DNA of 64,000 bases from NCBI RefSeq assembly GCF_015223065.1, contig NZ_JADFBY010000008.1, positions 124,001 to 188,000 on the forward strand, written 5' to 3'. Within the stretch, counting starts at the first letter, position 1, and each line of letters begins with the position of its first letter. Below, one piece after another: positions 1 through 9,604 of this stretch. Source of the DNA: Mucilaginibacter sp. JRF (GTDB lineage Bacteria; Bacteroidota; Bacteroidia; Sphingobacteriales; Sphingobacteriaceae). Under the pieces are notes generated by a model. That model did not search any database. It was given only the letters and a program-made list of their open reading frames with translations, and was not told the DNA's origin. A program made the translations under genes and the position numbers.

Positions 1-485
1 GTAGGCAGATTTTGCGCTACAACTCTGGCGCCATTTAAGGTTAATACAGTATCGCCGTTTTTTACCCAGTGGGTAGCAAACATCTTCCCTCCGCGCGAGC
101 GTAGTTCCTGGTTAAACAGGAAAGGCAATTTGTTCAACTCATAGCTACCATCAAAAACATGGTAGCGCACCATAGGAGCAATTACAGATGGGCTTGCCGA
201 TAGTACAGCCGTTGCATCGTTATATCCGGCGGTGATAAAAGCCGCGTCAGACGGGGCCATGATGGTGTATGGACCCGCACCCTGCTGCAATTCTTTATCA
301 AGTGTACTTAACCTTAAGGCTGCGCTAAATGATGCCAGGTTAAAGTTATCGGCAATTACCAGGTTAATTTTATTATTATCGATAGCTGCGACGCTATCAT
401 CTTTTTTGCATGATATAAATGATGTTACAGCAAGCAACACCATCAACCACGTGGTTATTTGTTTTTTAGTTTTTAGTTGCTTCAT
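1..485 (-). CDS. FAS1 (fasciclin) domain lipoprotein, partial at left edge
   Basis: The reading frame starts at an ATG at 485 and runs off the left edge, so only the N-terminal ~161 residues are seen. It opens with a basic n-region, a hydrophobic stretch and a lipobox ending FISC, with Cys26 as the predicted lipidation site followed by KKDD. A fasciclin-type segment follows with the family signature GPYTIMAPSDAAF. FAS1 domains are extracytoplasmic adhesion or ligand-binding modules; the ligand here is unknown. Only four bases separate its ATG from the stop of the next upstream FAS1 gene, so the genes are probably cotranscribed from the ECF sigma/FecR/TonB receptor locus to the right. The family call is firm; the role on the cell surface is inferred from the lipobox. 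Confidence 0.85.
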   Translation of the reverse strand, partial: MKQLKTKKQITTWLMVLLAVTSFISCKKDDSVAAIDNNKINLVIADNFNLASFSAALRLSTLDKELQQGAGPYTIMAPSDAAFITAGYNDATAVLSASPSVIAPMVRYHVFDGSYELNKLPFLFNQELRSRGGKMFATHWVKNGDTVLTLNGARVVAQNLP

Positions 486-489
486 CTGT

Positions 490-1764
490 TTATTTCATTT
501 TAAAATCCTTCGGAATAAGTAGCCTGTCAACCACATGTATTGGCCCCGTTAGTGTATTAATGGTTTCTAAAATGGTGGCCGGCGCCGCGGTTGAGCCCTT
601 AACCTGCATCTGTACCTGGCCACTTCCGTTTTTACTGAATGTGTACGGCATATGATAGTTTACATAGCCCGGATAGTAATTGATGAGGTAATTGCCAAGC
701 AAGTCATCCCGCAAATCGTTAGCATAAAATGTGGTAGGCCTGCCTCCCGGCGCTTTGCCCTGGTTGGTATAAGGCTGATTTTCTCGCCCAAACTCCCAAT
801 GATAGTTTAAAACGGTATCGCTTGGAAAACCGGCATCAGTAGTAGAGCCGATATTCCAGTCAAATATCATTGGCGTAGCACGCTTATTCCATTCCAGTAC
901 TTCTTCAACGCTGTTAAAACCGGCAGCTTTAAATGCATCGTTAGTTGGAGCGAACAACATTTGAAAAGATACCACCTGACCCGGCACAAGATTTAGTATG
1001 TTAGGATAATATTTACGGTTGTAATCATCGCCCGGCTCAAAACCATAATTCTCCATATACAGGGCGTTATATACTTTGTTGTGCTCCTCATCTGCCCTGC
1101 GCTGAACTTCAACAAACATGCTGAAACGCGCATCGGCCTCAAGCACCCCCATAAAGCCCCTGGTTGGTATAGCTATCATCCTGTCAATTTGGAATACATA
1201 GCCGTTGGTAGCTTCCGCACCCGAGTTGGCATCGCCTGATATCAAACCATTGATCATTAGTTTATCATTATCTATACCTAAGTAATGACGATAGTGGTAA
1301 GGGGTGTTAGGAACACTTACTCCATCCTGAACGCTAAGATCAGCTCGTGTATGTAATGACATTCCCTCGAAATTGCTGTTACGTAACAGCAGATCAGCTT
1401 TTGTGACCTTGTTGCTTATTGTGTAAAAAGCCACCAGGCTGTCAACATCATTAACGGCCATATTGCTGATGGCCGCCGCGGTATAACCCGCACCCTGCAT
1501 AGCAGCGTCCGACGGTGCCAATACCGTATATTGCATCCCGGTTTTTAGCGCATCGGCAATAGTACTGCGCTGCCATGCCGCGTAAAAAATTTTTGATGGC
1601 GATTCGCTTAACACCGCGTTAAGATCTTTATTCACACCTGTATTATAGGGTATCTTCTCCCCTTCGGCCGGGGGCATAAATTCTGTTTTCTGGCATCCCG
1701 AAAACAACAGTGCAAGTATTGCTATAGGCAGGATGCGCTTTATAAATGTGTTCATGTGTTTCAT
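490..1764 (-). CDS. Two-domain FAS1 (fasciclin) lipoprotein
   Basis: A 424-residue protein with a lipoprotein signal peptide (LLFSGC, Cys24; a second Met at residue 4 is an equally good start). Two fasciclin-like halves are visible. The first, about residues 45-195, carries YTVLAPSDAAM; the second, about 205-420, carries MLFAPTNDAFKAAGF and ends with the H-V-V-D-R-L-L motif that closes many FAS1 domains. The second half is longer than a usual ~140-residue FAS1 domain, so it may hold an insertion. The gene lies between two other FAS1 lipoproteins with gaps of 4 and 11 bases, which implies one transcript. The natural ligand and any partnership with the TonB receptor upstream are inference from the operon. 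Confidence 0.85.
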   Translation of the reverse strand: MKHMNTFIKRILPIAILALLFSGCQKTEFMPPAEGEKIPYNTGVNKDLNAVLSESPSKIFYAAWQRSTIADALKTGMQYTVLAPSDAAMQGAGYTAAAISNMAVNDVDSLVAFYTISNKVTKADLLLRNSNFEGMSLHTRADLSVQDGVSVPNTPYHYRHYLGIDNDKLMINGLISGDANSGAEATNGYVFQIDRMIAIPTRGFMGVLEADARFSMFVEVQRRADEEHNKVYNALYMENYGFEPGDDYNRKYYPNILNLVPGQVVSFQMLFAPTNDAFKAAGFNSVEEVLEWNKRATPMIFDWNIGSTTDAGFPSDTVLNYHWEFGRENQPYTNQGKAPGGRPTTFYANDLRDDLLGNYLINYYPGYVNYHMPYTFSKNGSGQVQMQVKGSTAAPATILETINTLTGPIHVVDRLLIPKDFKMK

Positions 1765-1775
1765 TTATTTATACT

Positions 1776-2864
1776 TTACTGGTTTAAGGCCTGCTGAGGT
1801 GTCAATAATAAGGCCGGCAGATCATGCACCAAACCATTTTCGCACCGGTGATCAAAACCTGCAATAGCCGGTAGTGGTGCACGCGGATAATAGCTTGATA
1901 TCACTGTAGCACCCCATTGCCCTCCAGGGTCCATTACGTCAAATTGCGGGTATGACAGCCATCTGTCCTCATACATCTCTACTGTGTTAAACCTTAAAAA
2001 CCAGGTATCATTAGGAATGGTTATTTCATAGGTATATTCGCCGCCTATTGATTTAAACACATATTTATCTGATACAAAAAAGTGCTTTTGACGCATAATG
2101 TACACGCCCATTAAACGACCACCGTTGTATGCCGAGGGATTCAGATCTTCAATATCCGCGGCAGTTATATTATTGGCTTTAAAGGCACTGTCAGTAGGGG
2201 CGAAAACGGTGAAAGGGCCATCGCCTGCCAGATCATTCCACAAACCGAACTTTTTTAACCCTGCTACATAGATGCTGTAGCGGCGGTTACCTTCAAGCAA
2301 TTGTTGTACGGTTGTGCCTTTATGATATTTCATCATTTTGGCCAGCACATGCAACACTCCGTTAGCCAGCGTAACATCAGTACGTAAGGTCATGGCGCCA
2401 TCAAAGAAATAGCGCTTATCTGAAGTAACCGATGAAAGATATAACTGATCGCCCGACAGGGTTTCGTAACGCAGATCAATAGCGTTGGTTGGTATATCAG
2501 TAGTGAGTAACCGGCGGCCTTTTATTACATGGTATTGCATTACCCGGCGCAGGCTGTCCTTATTCAGTTTATGTATATCAGCAACCGTTCTTATACCCTC
2601 CTGGTTAAAGGCGGCATCAGTAAGTGCCAGTATGGTAAATGGCCCGGTACCGTTAAGCTCATCTGTTAGGCCGGTATATTCAAGCGCGGCATTAAAAAGC
2701 CTGAAATCGTAGTTGTTCTTAATAAAATCTGCCGCCGGCCTTATGTTGGCATTAGGCTCGGGGATGGTCAGGTTTTCGTGTTTGCAGGAGCTTAACACCG
2801 CCGCAAAGCAAAGCATTGCAAGCATTAGTAAACTGCCTGTGTATTTTTTTATCGCTTTATTCAT
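1776..2864 (-). CDS. Two-domain FAS1 (fasciclin) lipoprotein
   Basis: A 362-residue lipoprotein: the signal peptide ends in a lipobox VLSSC (Cys27). Two FAS1 domains are seen. The first spans about residues 45-178, with GPFTILALTDAAF near its start and NGVLHVL at its end. The second spans about 188-355, with GPFTVFAPTDSAF and a closing NGLVHDLPALLL. This is the most canonical FAS1 protein of the three here. It sits 11 bases upstream of the next FAS1 gene and 43 bases downstream of a distinct lipoprotein gene. The tandem of FAS1 lipoproteins behind a TonB receptor suggests a surface complex for adhesion or substrate capture, but the sequence does not show the substrate. Confidence 0.87.
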   Translation of the reverse strand: MNKAIKKYTGSLLMLAMLCFAAVLSSCKHENLTIPEPNANIRPAADFIKNNYDFRLFNAALEYTGLTDELNGTGPFTILALTDAAFNQEGIRTVADIHKLNKDSLRRVMQYHVIKGRRLLTTDIPTNAIDLRYETLSGDQLYLSSVTSDKRYFFDGAMTLRTDVTLANGVLHVLAKMMKYHKGTTVQQLLEGNRRYSIYVAGLKKFGLWNDLAGDGPFTVFAPTDSAFKANNITAADIEDLNPSAYNGGRLMGVYIMRQKHFFVSDKYVFKSIGGEYTYEITIPNDTWFLRFNTVEMYEDRWLSYPQFDVMDPGGQWGATVISSYYPRAPLPAIAGFDHRCENGLVHDLPALLLTPQQALNQ

Positions 2865-2907
2865 GTTTAAGCATTTTTTTAATTGATAGTTTTTGGTTGA
2901 CTGTTGC

Positions 2908-4125
2908 TTAATACTCAGGCGCGGGGTATTTGCGCTGTATGGTCATGAGGTAAGCGGCACCGTTAACTATCTCTATAGTATTTACCGAGGCAAATGATTG
3001 CGGATTATTTTTACCGGAATGAATATTAATAACCGTATTAGGTACTGATAGTGCTGAATACTGTTGCACATAAACCGCCCCATCCTTTAAGCAGTTAAGT
3101 TGCGACCAATTGCCATTATTCCTGTAATCGCTCGCAAAAAATGGATTGTTTGAAGGGGTATAACCCGGTGCAAAAAAATCAAATATTTGCCAGCTTTTGG
3201 TTGTGATGCGATTTTCGGCCTTGTTAGGGAACAGCGGAAAGCTTATGTATGGATTTGGCGCATTCGAGGTAATATTACGTTCAACAGTGGTTACATAATT
3301 ACCCCTGTAGCCGGGCAATGCCCTTGCCTGTAAGTTGTATCTGATGGCCGGATCTTCATCCTGATCAGGGTACAGGGTAAGATAAACGTCCATACGGTCT
3401 TTTACACCATACATAAAGCTGTTTAGTCTGTTGGGCTGTGTTTTCTTGTCATCATCATACTCCAAAAAACCCTGCGAACTATAATTGTAAAAGTTTACAT
3501 AGTTAAGCGAGTCGGACAATGGAAGCTTTATGAAATTCTCGTGCCTCAATAGCAGTTTATTGCTTTTGGCATCAGTATATTTTTCCTGAAGCAGGTGCAT
3601 GGTATAAACCTCTCGGGCCGAAAATTCGAGCGTGGTATCAACCATGGCATCTCCTTGAAGTGATGCATCCAGCTTAAAGTAAGGCACGCTATTTTTAGGC
3701 CTGTACAGAAACATTACACGCAATTTGCCCGATGGCACCTGCGCCCAGCTGCTCAGATCGTACCCGTTAACAATAGGGCCAACCAGCACGTTCTCTTTAC
3801 CCGGATATTCAGGGTTATTTACTGATGTACTGCTACCAATGTGCGATGGATATGGCGGCGCGTAACGATCGCGAACGTCCAAAAAATCGCCAATTATCTG
3901 GCCTCCGGTAACCTTACCGGCTCCATCAAAGGTTGGGTTGATGATCATACAAAAGTATGGCACCTTGGCATCCTTAACATCCATACTTAGCTGGTATGGC
4001 AGGTTATTGAAAACGCGCAGGTAGGCAGGGTCGTTTATTTTTGTATAATCAACCTTAACACAGCCAGTAAACAACAGCACGCTCGCCGTTATTAATGAGG
4101 TTAAGAGTAATAATTGCTTTTTCAT
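2908..4125 (-). CDS. Surface lipoprotein, DUF4397-like at its N-terminus
   Basis: A protein of about 405 residues from the ATG at 4125. The start is chosen because a clean lipoprotein signal peptide follows at once (lipobox LLFTGC, Cys22). An in-frame ATG at 4158 overlaps the stop of the upstream gene (TAATG) but would put a charged 11-residue extension before the signal. After the Cys comes a stretch reading AYLRVFNNLPY, like the opening strand of DUF4397 domains, then PSGKLRVMFLY, another DUF4397-like strand. The rest is not recognised. Its place between a DUF4397 lipoprotein and the FAS1 genes suggests a component of the same surface complex. The lipoprotein call is firm; the family assignment is tentative. 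Confidence 0.7.
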   Translation of the reverse strand: MKKQLLLLTSLITASVLLFTGCVKVDYTKINDPAYLRVFNNLPYQLSMDVKDAKVPYFCMIINPTFDGAGKVTGGQIIGDFLDVRDRYAPPYPSHIGSSTSVNNPEYPGKENVLVGPIVNGYDLSSWAQVPSGKLRVMFLYRPKNSVPYFKLDASLQGDAMVDTTLEFSAREVYTMHLLQEKYTDAKSNKLLLRHENFIKLPLSDSLNYVNFYNYSSQGFLEYDDDKKTQPNRLNSFMYGVKDRMDVYLTLYPDQDEDPAIRYNLQARALPGYRGNYVTTVERNITSNAPNPYISFPLFPNKAENRITTKSWQIFDFFAPGYTPSNNPFFASDYRNNGNWSQLNCLKDGAVYVQQYSALSVPNTVINIHSGKNNPQSFASVNTIEIVNGAAYLMTIQRKYPAPEY

Positions 4126-4157
4126 CTGTTTTATGTTTTTATGGTCAGATGCGTTCA

Positions 4158-5858
4158 TTATTTATTATGCTTTAAAATGATCATGCGGGCTTTGTTGGCT
4201 GTTGTAGCCCCCTCGCCTGTTTTGCCTATCAGCGCAATGGTGAATATGCCCGCTTCCTGCCCTGGCACTTTACGACCGGCTTTGGTGTACAGCTCTTTAT
4301 TGGGGATAAACATATCGCTGGTTATTACCGGTATATCATCAGCCCATATACCCGGCACTACGTTTGGCGCCGAGCGGTAGGCCATAATATCATACTTAGG
4401 CTCACTAAACTGGCTTATTACGTAAGGACTTTGTAACAGCGGTAAGCCTGGTTGCAAGTTTACGCCCGATGGGCTGCCATTATCAGTAGTAAAGGTGATG
4501 TAAGGGTTACCCATTGACAGGTTCAGGTATCGCTTAAAAAAGAAATACTTGTATTGCTGATAGGCATAGGTGCCATCTTCTTCGGCATTGGTGAACCGGG
4601 TGCCACTCAAATCATTAGCTACCAATAATAGTTTCGCCGCGCCCGTAGCATCGGGATATAACCATGCGGTATAGTTTTGCGACGCGCGAAAATCAGCCTT
4701 GGTAGTCGCTATAACTTTGCCGCTGGCATCCGTTGCCTTTACCTCCTGGTTACCGATGATCATGGTAGCATAATCGCCGGTTTTGCCGAATGCAATCCCG
4801 CTGCCTAATGATGTACCTCCGGCACTGAAACTCACCTGCTGATCGGGCATGGCGTTTACCGCCTGTACCCTGCAATAGGTTAAGTTTGCAGGTACACTGT
4901 TATCAGTTATAACCTGAAAAGTATTTTGAGCAAAGCTACTTGTTTCGTCATTCTCATTAATAAACACTTTAACTATTTGCGGATTTACTACAATGGTGTA
5001 TATGCCACCCGGCTGATAGGTTTGTATAGGGGCGTAAGTTAAATTGCTGATATTGGTTTGCCCGATAGCAATAGTTGATGTTGGCGGATCAAAAACAGTT
5101 AAAGCAAAAGTGCTGCTACCTGTAGCAGGTATTTGCCTGCCGTTAGTAGTAAGTACTTTAAACTGGTAGGTACCGTATGGAACCTCAACATATTCAGATG
5201 CCCTTTGAGAACCGGTAACATTAGTGGTTTGCGCGCTTACCGTTGTACCATCAGCATAAGCAAGTGTTACAGGGCCATTCAGGTCTTCCACCGGCCCACT
5301 GGCATTGCCGGAGTGGTTGTTAAGATTACCACTAAAATTTATTATCCTGATTTTGAAGTGATCAGGTTTTGCAGGAGCGGTTACGGCACGAGGCAGAATC
5401 TCATATTGCGGCAAATCGCTGGTATAGTCTTTCTGAATCAGGTAAACATCTTGTGGGTTGTTTGCATCATACTGCAAATTAAGTTCAACACCTGAATTCA
5501 GGCCGGGATTATAATCATAGACAGCCAAACCAAGATCTATTTTATTTTGCGCGTTAAACAGATCCTGCGGTATGGTCCAGGTTCTACCCAATTGGCCATT
5601 TGTAGGGAAATAAGGCGTAGCCGGAAAATTTGCCGCAGCATCCGGAGCCTTTACGGCAAAGTTGGTAAGGGTATCGCCATTGGCAATTACCTGGCTAAAG
5701 CCACCAAGGTTTACAACGCGTATATTTGATGATTGCTGATTATTTGTATTGTAACGGTTATCGGTAACCGTACTCAGCTTATCCTTTTTACAGGCAACCT
5801 GCAATAAGGCTATCAGTAACAGGCAAAGCAGGTTGTATGTGTATATTCTGTTCTTCAT
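4158..5858 (-). CDS. DUF4397 domain lipoprotein
   Basis: A 566-residue protein with signal peptide and lipobox LLQVAC (Cys23, followed by KKDK). The N-terminal half has immunoglobulin-like beta-rich sequence beginning NIRVVNLGGF. The middle, about residues 325-420, reads as a DUF4397 domain (YCRVQAVNAMPDQQVSF ... NYTAWLYPD ... LLLVANDL). DUF4397 proteins are secreted or surface beta proteins of unknown function in Bacteroidota. Its ATG shares a base with the stop codon of the TonB receptor upstream (both at 5858), so translational coupling is likely. In SusCD-type systems this slot, right after the receptor gene, is normally held by a SusD-like binding lipoprotein. I see no SusD features here, so a stand-in binding role is inference. 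Confidence 0.8.
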   Translation of the reverse strand: MKNRIYTYNLLCLLLIALLQVACKKDKLSTVTDNRYNTNNQQSSNIRVVNLGGFSQVIANGDTLTNFAVKAPDAAANFPATPYFPTNGQLGRTWTIPQDLFNAQNKIDLGLAVYDYNPGLNSGVELNLQYDANNPQDVYLIQKDYTSDLPQYEILPRAVTAPAKPDHFKIRIINFSGNLNNHSGNASGPVEDLNGPVTLAYADGTTVSAQTTNVTGSQRASEYVEVPYGTYQFKVLTTNGRQIPATGSSTFALTVFDPPTSTIAIGQTNISNLTYAPIQTYQPGGIYTIVVNPQIVKVFINENDETSSFAQNTFQVITDNSVPANLTYCRVQAVNAMPDQQVSFSAGGTSLGSGIAFGKTGDYATMIIGNQEVKATDASGKVIATTKADFRASQNYTAWLYPDATGAAKLLLVANDLSGTRFTNAEEDGTYAYQQYKYFFFKRYLNLSMGNPYITFTTDNGSPSGVNLQPGLPLLQSPYVISQFSEPKYDIMAYRSAPNVVPGIWADDIPVITSDMFIPNKELYTKAGRKVPGQEAGIFTIALIGKTGEGATTANKARMIILKHNK

Positions 5859-8722
5859 TACTTTATCAGGTTATATGAAAAGCCTATCATAATTTCGGCA
5901 CCACGCTGAAACGAGCGGTTTATATACTCGTTACCATACCATTTACCACCGGTTTGCGGGTTGGCATACACGGTTTTTATGGCCGGGTTAAGTAAGTTTT
6001 TAGCGTAACCTTTAAATGTTAAGCGGTTGTTTAAGCGCTGGCTAAAAACAAAATCGAGGTAAGGTACCGGTGTGGTGTACAGGTCGGGCTCGCCGGTCAA
6101 ATTGATCTGTACTAAACGCTCACCCACCTGGTTAAAGGTTAAGGTTAAATCAGTACCCCACTTGGTGTTGTTATAGTTTAACCAGCCATTTATAGAGTAT
6201 GGCGCCTGCTCAAACAAGGGGCTGTTGCGTGGCGTATACCTGTCTAACGATCGGTTAGCATCGTAACGTTCGGCCGTTTTTTTGATCTCGCTTTGAGCCA
6301 ACAACAGATTTGAGCCTATAAAGAAGTTTTTAAGCGGGTCCCAAACATTACCCAAGTTTTTCACTATCTCAAACTCCAAACCCCATACCCTACCCGTGTT
6401 AGGATCATTTTGAAACTGAATGGTAGGGAACTCCGGATAAGTAGCCGCAAGTCCATCAGTTTTAAGGCTGAACACTTTTACCAGCTGGTTTTGGATGCGC
6501 TTACCAAATGCCGATATGGCGAATACCTCTCCCTTATCAAGAAACCACTCCCAACGGAAATCAAGGTTTTCAGTACGCTGGTTCACCAGGTTAGAGTTAC
6601 CAACCACCAAACCCATCTGGAAGGCATCAAACTCAAACACATTGATTATTTCACGCAATTCAGGGCGGGCAAGCGTAGTATTGTACGCGCTCCTGAAGTT
6701 CATGTTATCGTTAAGTGTGTAAGTAGCGTTTACGGAGTAGTAAGGCTTGTATTTTGTTTTGTAAACCGAGTTTGGATTAATTGGGTTAAGCGGTACTTTA
6801 CCCTCGCCCGTAGTAAGCGATGGATCTAAGAACACGCCCGCGGTATCAACTTTCGAGCCAATGTCGGTCATCTCGAAACGTACACCACCCGCTATGCGGA
6901 ACTCATCGGTAAGTTTCAGATCAAGCATACCGTACAAGGCGTTGGTTGCGTAATAACCCTTATAGTTATTGGGTGATTTTTGGCTGTTATATAAATAGCC
7001 GGTAACAGGCATCATACCTTCGCCCTGGTTGCCGGTTATTGGTTTTATACCGATCATCTCGCTGCCAACCAGTTTGTTAAGATTGCCCTGAACATCTTGT
7101 ATCGATATAAAGCCATTGCCCACAAAGTTTGATCCGGGTATAAAAAGCTGGTTCTCAGTAAAGCTACGATCTCTGAAAAGGTAGTTTACACCGGTTTTAA
7201 ACTGCTGCTTTTCGCCCAGTAACTTAAATGGTATGGTTACATCAGCCTTGTAGTTATAGTTGGTTTCGTCAAGGTATCTCCATCTGCGACCGTTAGGCTC
7301 GGCCTGTATTATGCCGTAGCTACCAAAGCCATTAACATAGCCTGATGTAAGCGCGTAAAAATGCTGAGTATAAGTATTGGTGCCGGCGGTATTTTCTTCA
7401 CCAACTACCGGATGCAGATAGTAGCCCCCACCCCTTGGCATATAATCGGCCAGGTTAGCAAAACGGAAGTCAGGATCATTTTGGCTTGATTTTGAGGTAG
7501 CCACATTATAGCTTAAGCGCGGCGAATACTCACCCTTTAAAAATTTATGCTCGCCTTGTAAATTAAAGGTATTTAGGTTACGGTACGTTTGCTTAAGCGA
7601 GTAAATGGTACTGGTAACATCACCCGGCAAGGCGGTATACTCATAACGGCCATTCATGTTGGTAGCCATATTTTCGCCGCCCCAGCTGCCCAGATATTGC
7701 ATGCTTATTTCGTGGCGTGGGTTAAAACGATAGGTTAAACCTAATAACGCGCCATAGTTAAGCGTTTCGTTACCTGAGTACTCTTTATAGGTTTGATACT
7801 TACCCATATAAAGACTATTCGGCGTTATGTAGTTAGGTATATTACGACGGCTGTATACATACGGGTTACCGGTAACAACACCCTGGTAAATACTATATTG
7901 GGTAAGATCGCCACCATAAATATCAGTAGTGCGGCGGTAGTAGTTCAAGCCCGCTACCAGGCCCAGTTTATGCTTTTTAAAAAGTGTATAGTTGTTACCG
8001 TAAGTAGCCGAGTACAGTTGATTTAACGGCGCGCTTTTGTATTGCGTGGTCATTACCGGGTCAAAGCGCTGCATGATGCCGTTAATGCGGTTTACCTCGT
8101 TAAAAGCAGTAGTGCTGTTGTTACTATTGGCGATCATGCTTTGGATAGATGATAAGCCATTTGGATATTGCTGAGAAAGAGCCTTAAAATCAGCAGGCAG
8201 ATCTTTATTATTGATCTTGCTGCCAAAAACACCCATATCACTGTTCCAAAAGCTGTTGTAGCTACCACCAAGGCCAATATTCGAGTTAAAACCTGTTTGT
8301 ATGGTAACATCAAAGGTTTCCTTATCAGGTACTGATTTGGTTTTCAACTCCACAATACCCGCGGCAGCATCGGCCGGTTTATCGGGCGTTACGGTTTTGT
8401 AGATGGTAATGTTATCCAGCAAAGCAGCCGGAACAAGATCGAGCGGTATAGCGCTGTGGTCAGGATTTGAGGAGGCCAAACGCACACCATTCAACTGGCC
8501 AATAACGCTCCTGTCGCCCAAACCACGGATGGCCACATACTTATCGTCAGACACGGTAACACCAGCTACACGCTGAAGCGCCTGTGTAGTAGTGATACTT
8601 GCCGTACGTTCAATTTGCTGCGCCGAAATTGCATCCTGAATAATAGAGGCATTTTTACGTTCTTCAAGCACAGCTGCCTCCGTACGTGTATTGCGGCGGG
8701 CTTGCACCAGTACCTCATTCAA
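5858..8722 (-). CDS. TonB-dependent receptor, plug and barrel part (separated from its STN part by a stop codon)
   Basis: Outer-membrane receptor of about 954 residues that would import a ligand using TonB energy. The plug begins NEVLVQARRNTRTEAAVLEE, continues through GVTVSDDKYVAIRGLGDR and ends near GIVELKTKSVPDKE. A long 22-strand type barrel follows, with the TonB receptor tail RGAEIMIGFSYNLIK. There is no signal peptide and no ATG: the only available start is a TTG at 8722. The frame is identical to that of the STN/carboxypeptidase-like coding region to the right (8735-9400). Only the TAA at 8735-8737 and four sense codons separate them. So this is one receptor gene of about 1,180 codons interrupted by a single nonsense codon, by a base-calling error, or by a readthrough site. 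If not read through, the barrel would lack export and be non-functional. Confidence 0.85.
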   Translation of the reverse strand: MNEVLVQARRNTRTEAAVLEERKNASIIQDAISAQQIERTASITTTQALQRVAGVTVSDDKYVAIRGLGDRSVIGQLNGVRLASSNPDHSAIPLDLVPAALLDNITIYKTVTPDKPADAAAGIVELKTKSVPDKETFDVTIQTGFNSNIGLGGSYNSFWNSDMGVFGSKINNKDLPADFKALSQQYPNGLSSIQSMIANSNNSTTAFNEVNRINGIMQRFDPVMTTQYKSAPLNQLYSATYGNNYTLFKKHKLGLVAGLNYYRRTTDIYGGDLTQYSIYQGVVTGNPYVYSRRNIPNYITPNSLYMGKYQTYKEYSGNETLNYGALLGLTYRFNPRHEISMQYLGSWGGENMATNMNGRYEYTALPGDVTSTIYSLKQTYRNLNTFNLQGEHKFLKGEYSPRLSYNVATSKSSQNDPDFRFANLADYMPRGGGYYLHPVVGEENTAGTNTYTQHFYALTSGYVNGFGSYGIIQAEPNGRRWRYLDETNYNYKADVTIPFKLLGEKQQFKTGVNYLFRDRSFTENQLFIPGSNFVGNGFISIQDVQGNLNKLVGSEMIGIKPITGNQGEGMMPVTGYLYNSQKSPNNYKGYYATNALYGMLDLKLTDEFRIAGGVRFEMTDIGSKVDTAGVFLDPSLTTGEGKVPLNPINPNSVYKTKYKPYYSVNATYTLNDNMNFRSAYNTTLARPELREIINVFEFDAFQMGLVVGNSNLVNQRTENLDFRWEWFLDKGEVFAISAFGKRIQNQLVKVFSLKTDGLAATYPEFPTIQFQNDPNTGRVWGLEFEIVKNLGNVWDPLKNFFIGSNLLLAQSEIKKTAERYDANRSLDRYTPRNSPLFEQAPYSINGWLNYNNTKWGTDLTLTFNQVGERLVQINLTGEPDLYTTPVPYLDFVFSQRLNNRLTFKGYAKNLLNPAIKTVYANPQTGGKWYGNEYINRSFQRGAEIMIGFSYNLIK

Positions 8723-8734
8723 TAACTGGCTTGA

Positions 8735-9400
8735 TTATTTAAGGCTTACCGTTATTTGCTGAGTGGTTTTATTTACAGCTACTTCGGCCGTTTCATAACC
8801 TGTGTAGCTAAATACCAATGTTGCATTTTCGGTTGGTATGGTTACAACAAATGCACCGTTTATATCGGTAAGTGTACCGCCTTGCCAGTTTTTTATTTTT
8901 ATTGATACACCTGGTAATGATTCCTGCGTTTTAGCATCAATCACCTTACCGTATATACGTACAGGTGCAGGTATGGCTTCAATAATAACATAGCCTTCAA
9001 CCAATTTATATTGTAAGCCTGTATGTGCTAAAATATCATCTAAAACATTTTTAACCGGTTCGTTACGGGCACTTAGCGTAACGCTTTTTATGATAGAACT
9101 AACCAGTTTTTCGCGAACGGAAAATTTTACTGATGAATTGGTTTCAATAGCCGACAGACTTTGCGCTACCGTAGCTTTATTTAACGATAGTGTTACTTTT
9201 TCCTGTAGCGCCTGGCCATCAACCCTGTTTGCCAGCAACATACCGGCAAAAGTTAAATGAATTACCAGCACTAAAATCGAGCATCTCATTATAAAAAGAA
9301 TCTCTTTTTTGTACCACCGACTACCTGTATCAATAAAAACCGCATCGGGGTAACTATCATATTTATTTTTACAAGGACTTTTATTTGATCCTTTTTGCAT
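8735..9400 (-). CDS. STN + carboxypeptidase-regulatory-like N-terminal part of the TonB receptor, ending at an in-frame TAA
   Basis: A 221-residue product from an ATG at 9400. After a long basic leader there is a signal peptide (hydrophobic MRCSILVLVIHLTFAGMLL, cleavage near VDGQA). An STN (secretin/TonB short N-terminal) domain follows, about residues 70-130 (SLNKATVAQSLSAIE ... HTGLQYKLVEGYVII), then a carboxypeptidase-D-regulatory-like beta domain, about 145-220 (GKVIDAKTQESLPGVSI ... SYTGYETAEVAV). In FecA/PupA-type receptors the STN domain signals to FecR in the inner membrane. Here the domain boundary to the plug is cut by TAA at 8735-8737, in the same frame as the plug and barrel. A free periplasmic STN protein could result. 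The FecR and ECF sigma genes lie directly upstream, which fits cell-surface signalling. Confidence 0.82.
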   Translation of the reverse strand: MQKGSNKSPCKNKYDSYPDAVFIDTGSRWYKKEILFIMRCSILVLVIHLTFAGMLLANRVDGQALQEKVTLSLNKATVAQSLSAIETNSSVKFSVREKLVSSIIKSVTLSARNEPVKNVLDDILAHTGLQYKLVEGYVIIEAIPAPVRIYGKVIDAKTQESLPGVSIKIKNWQGGTLTDINGAFVVTIPTENATLVFSYTGYETAEVAVNKTTQQITVSLK

Positions 9401-9604
9401 ATTTTTGATTGTTACTGATTTAACCCTGTATCAGGGCGATATCTGTTAATTAAATGGGGTAAACCCCGATTCTATGTTCCGCCCCGACCTGAGAAATCCG
9501 GCGGCACAATGAATTCAAAATCATGTTCGTTCGTCACTACAAAGTGGCGGACGTTTTTTTTCGAGATAGTAAGCTTAGCTACATATATTTCCTTTCGTAT
9601 TTTT

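Noticed and set aside
1..9400. A glycan-degrading polysaccharide utilisation locus
   Set aside because: There is a TonB receptor with ECF/FecR control, but no SusD and no glycoside hydrolase, lyase or esterase in the visible part.
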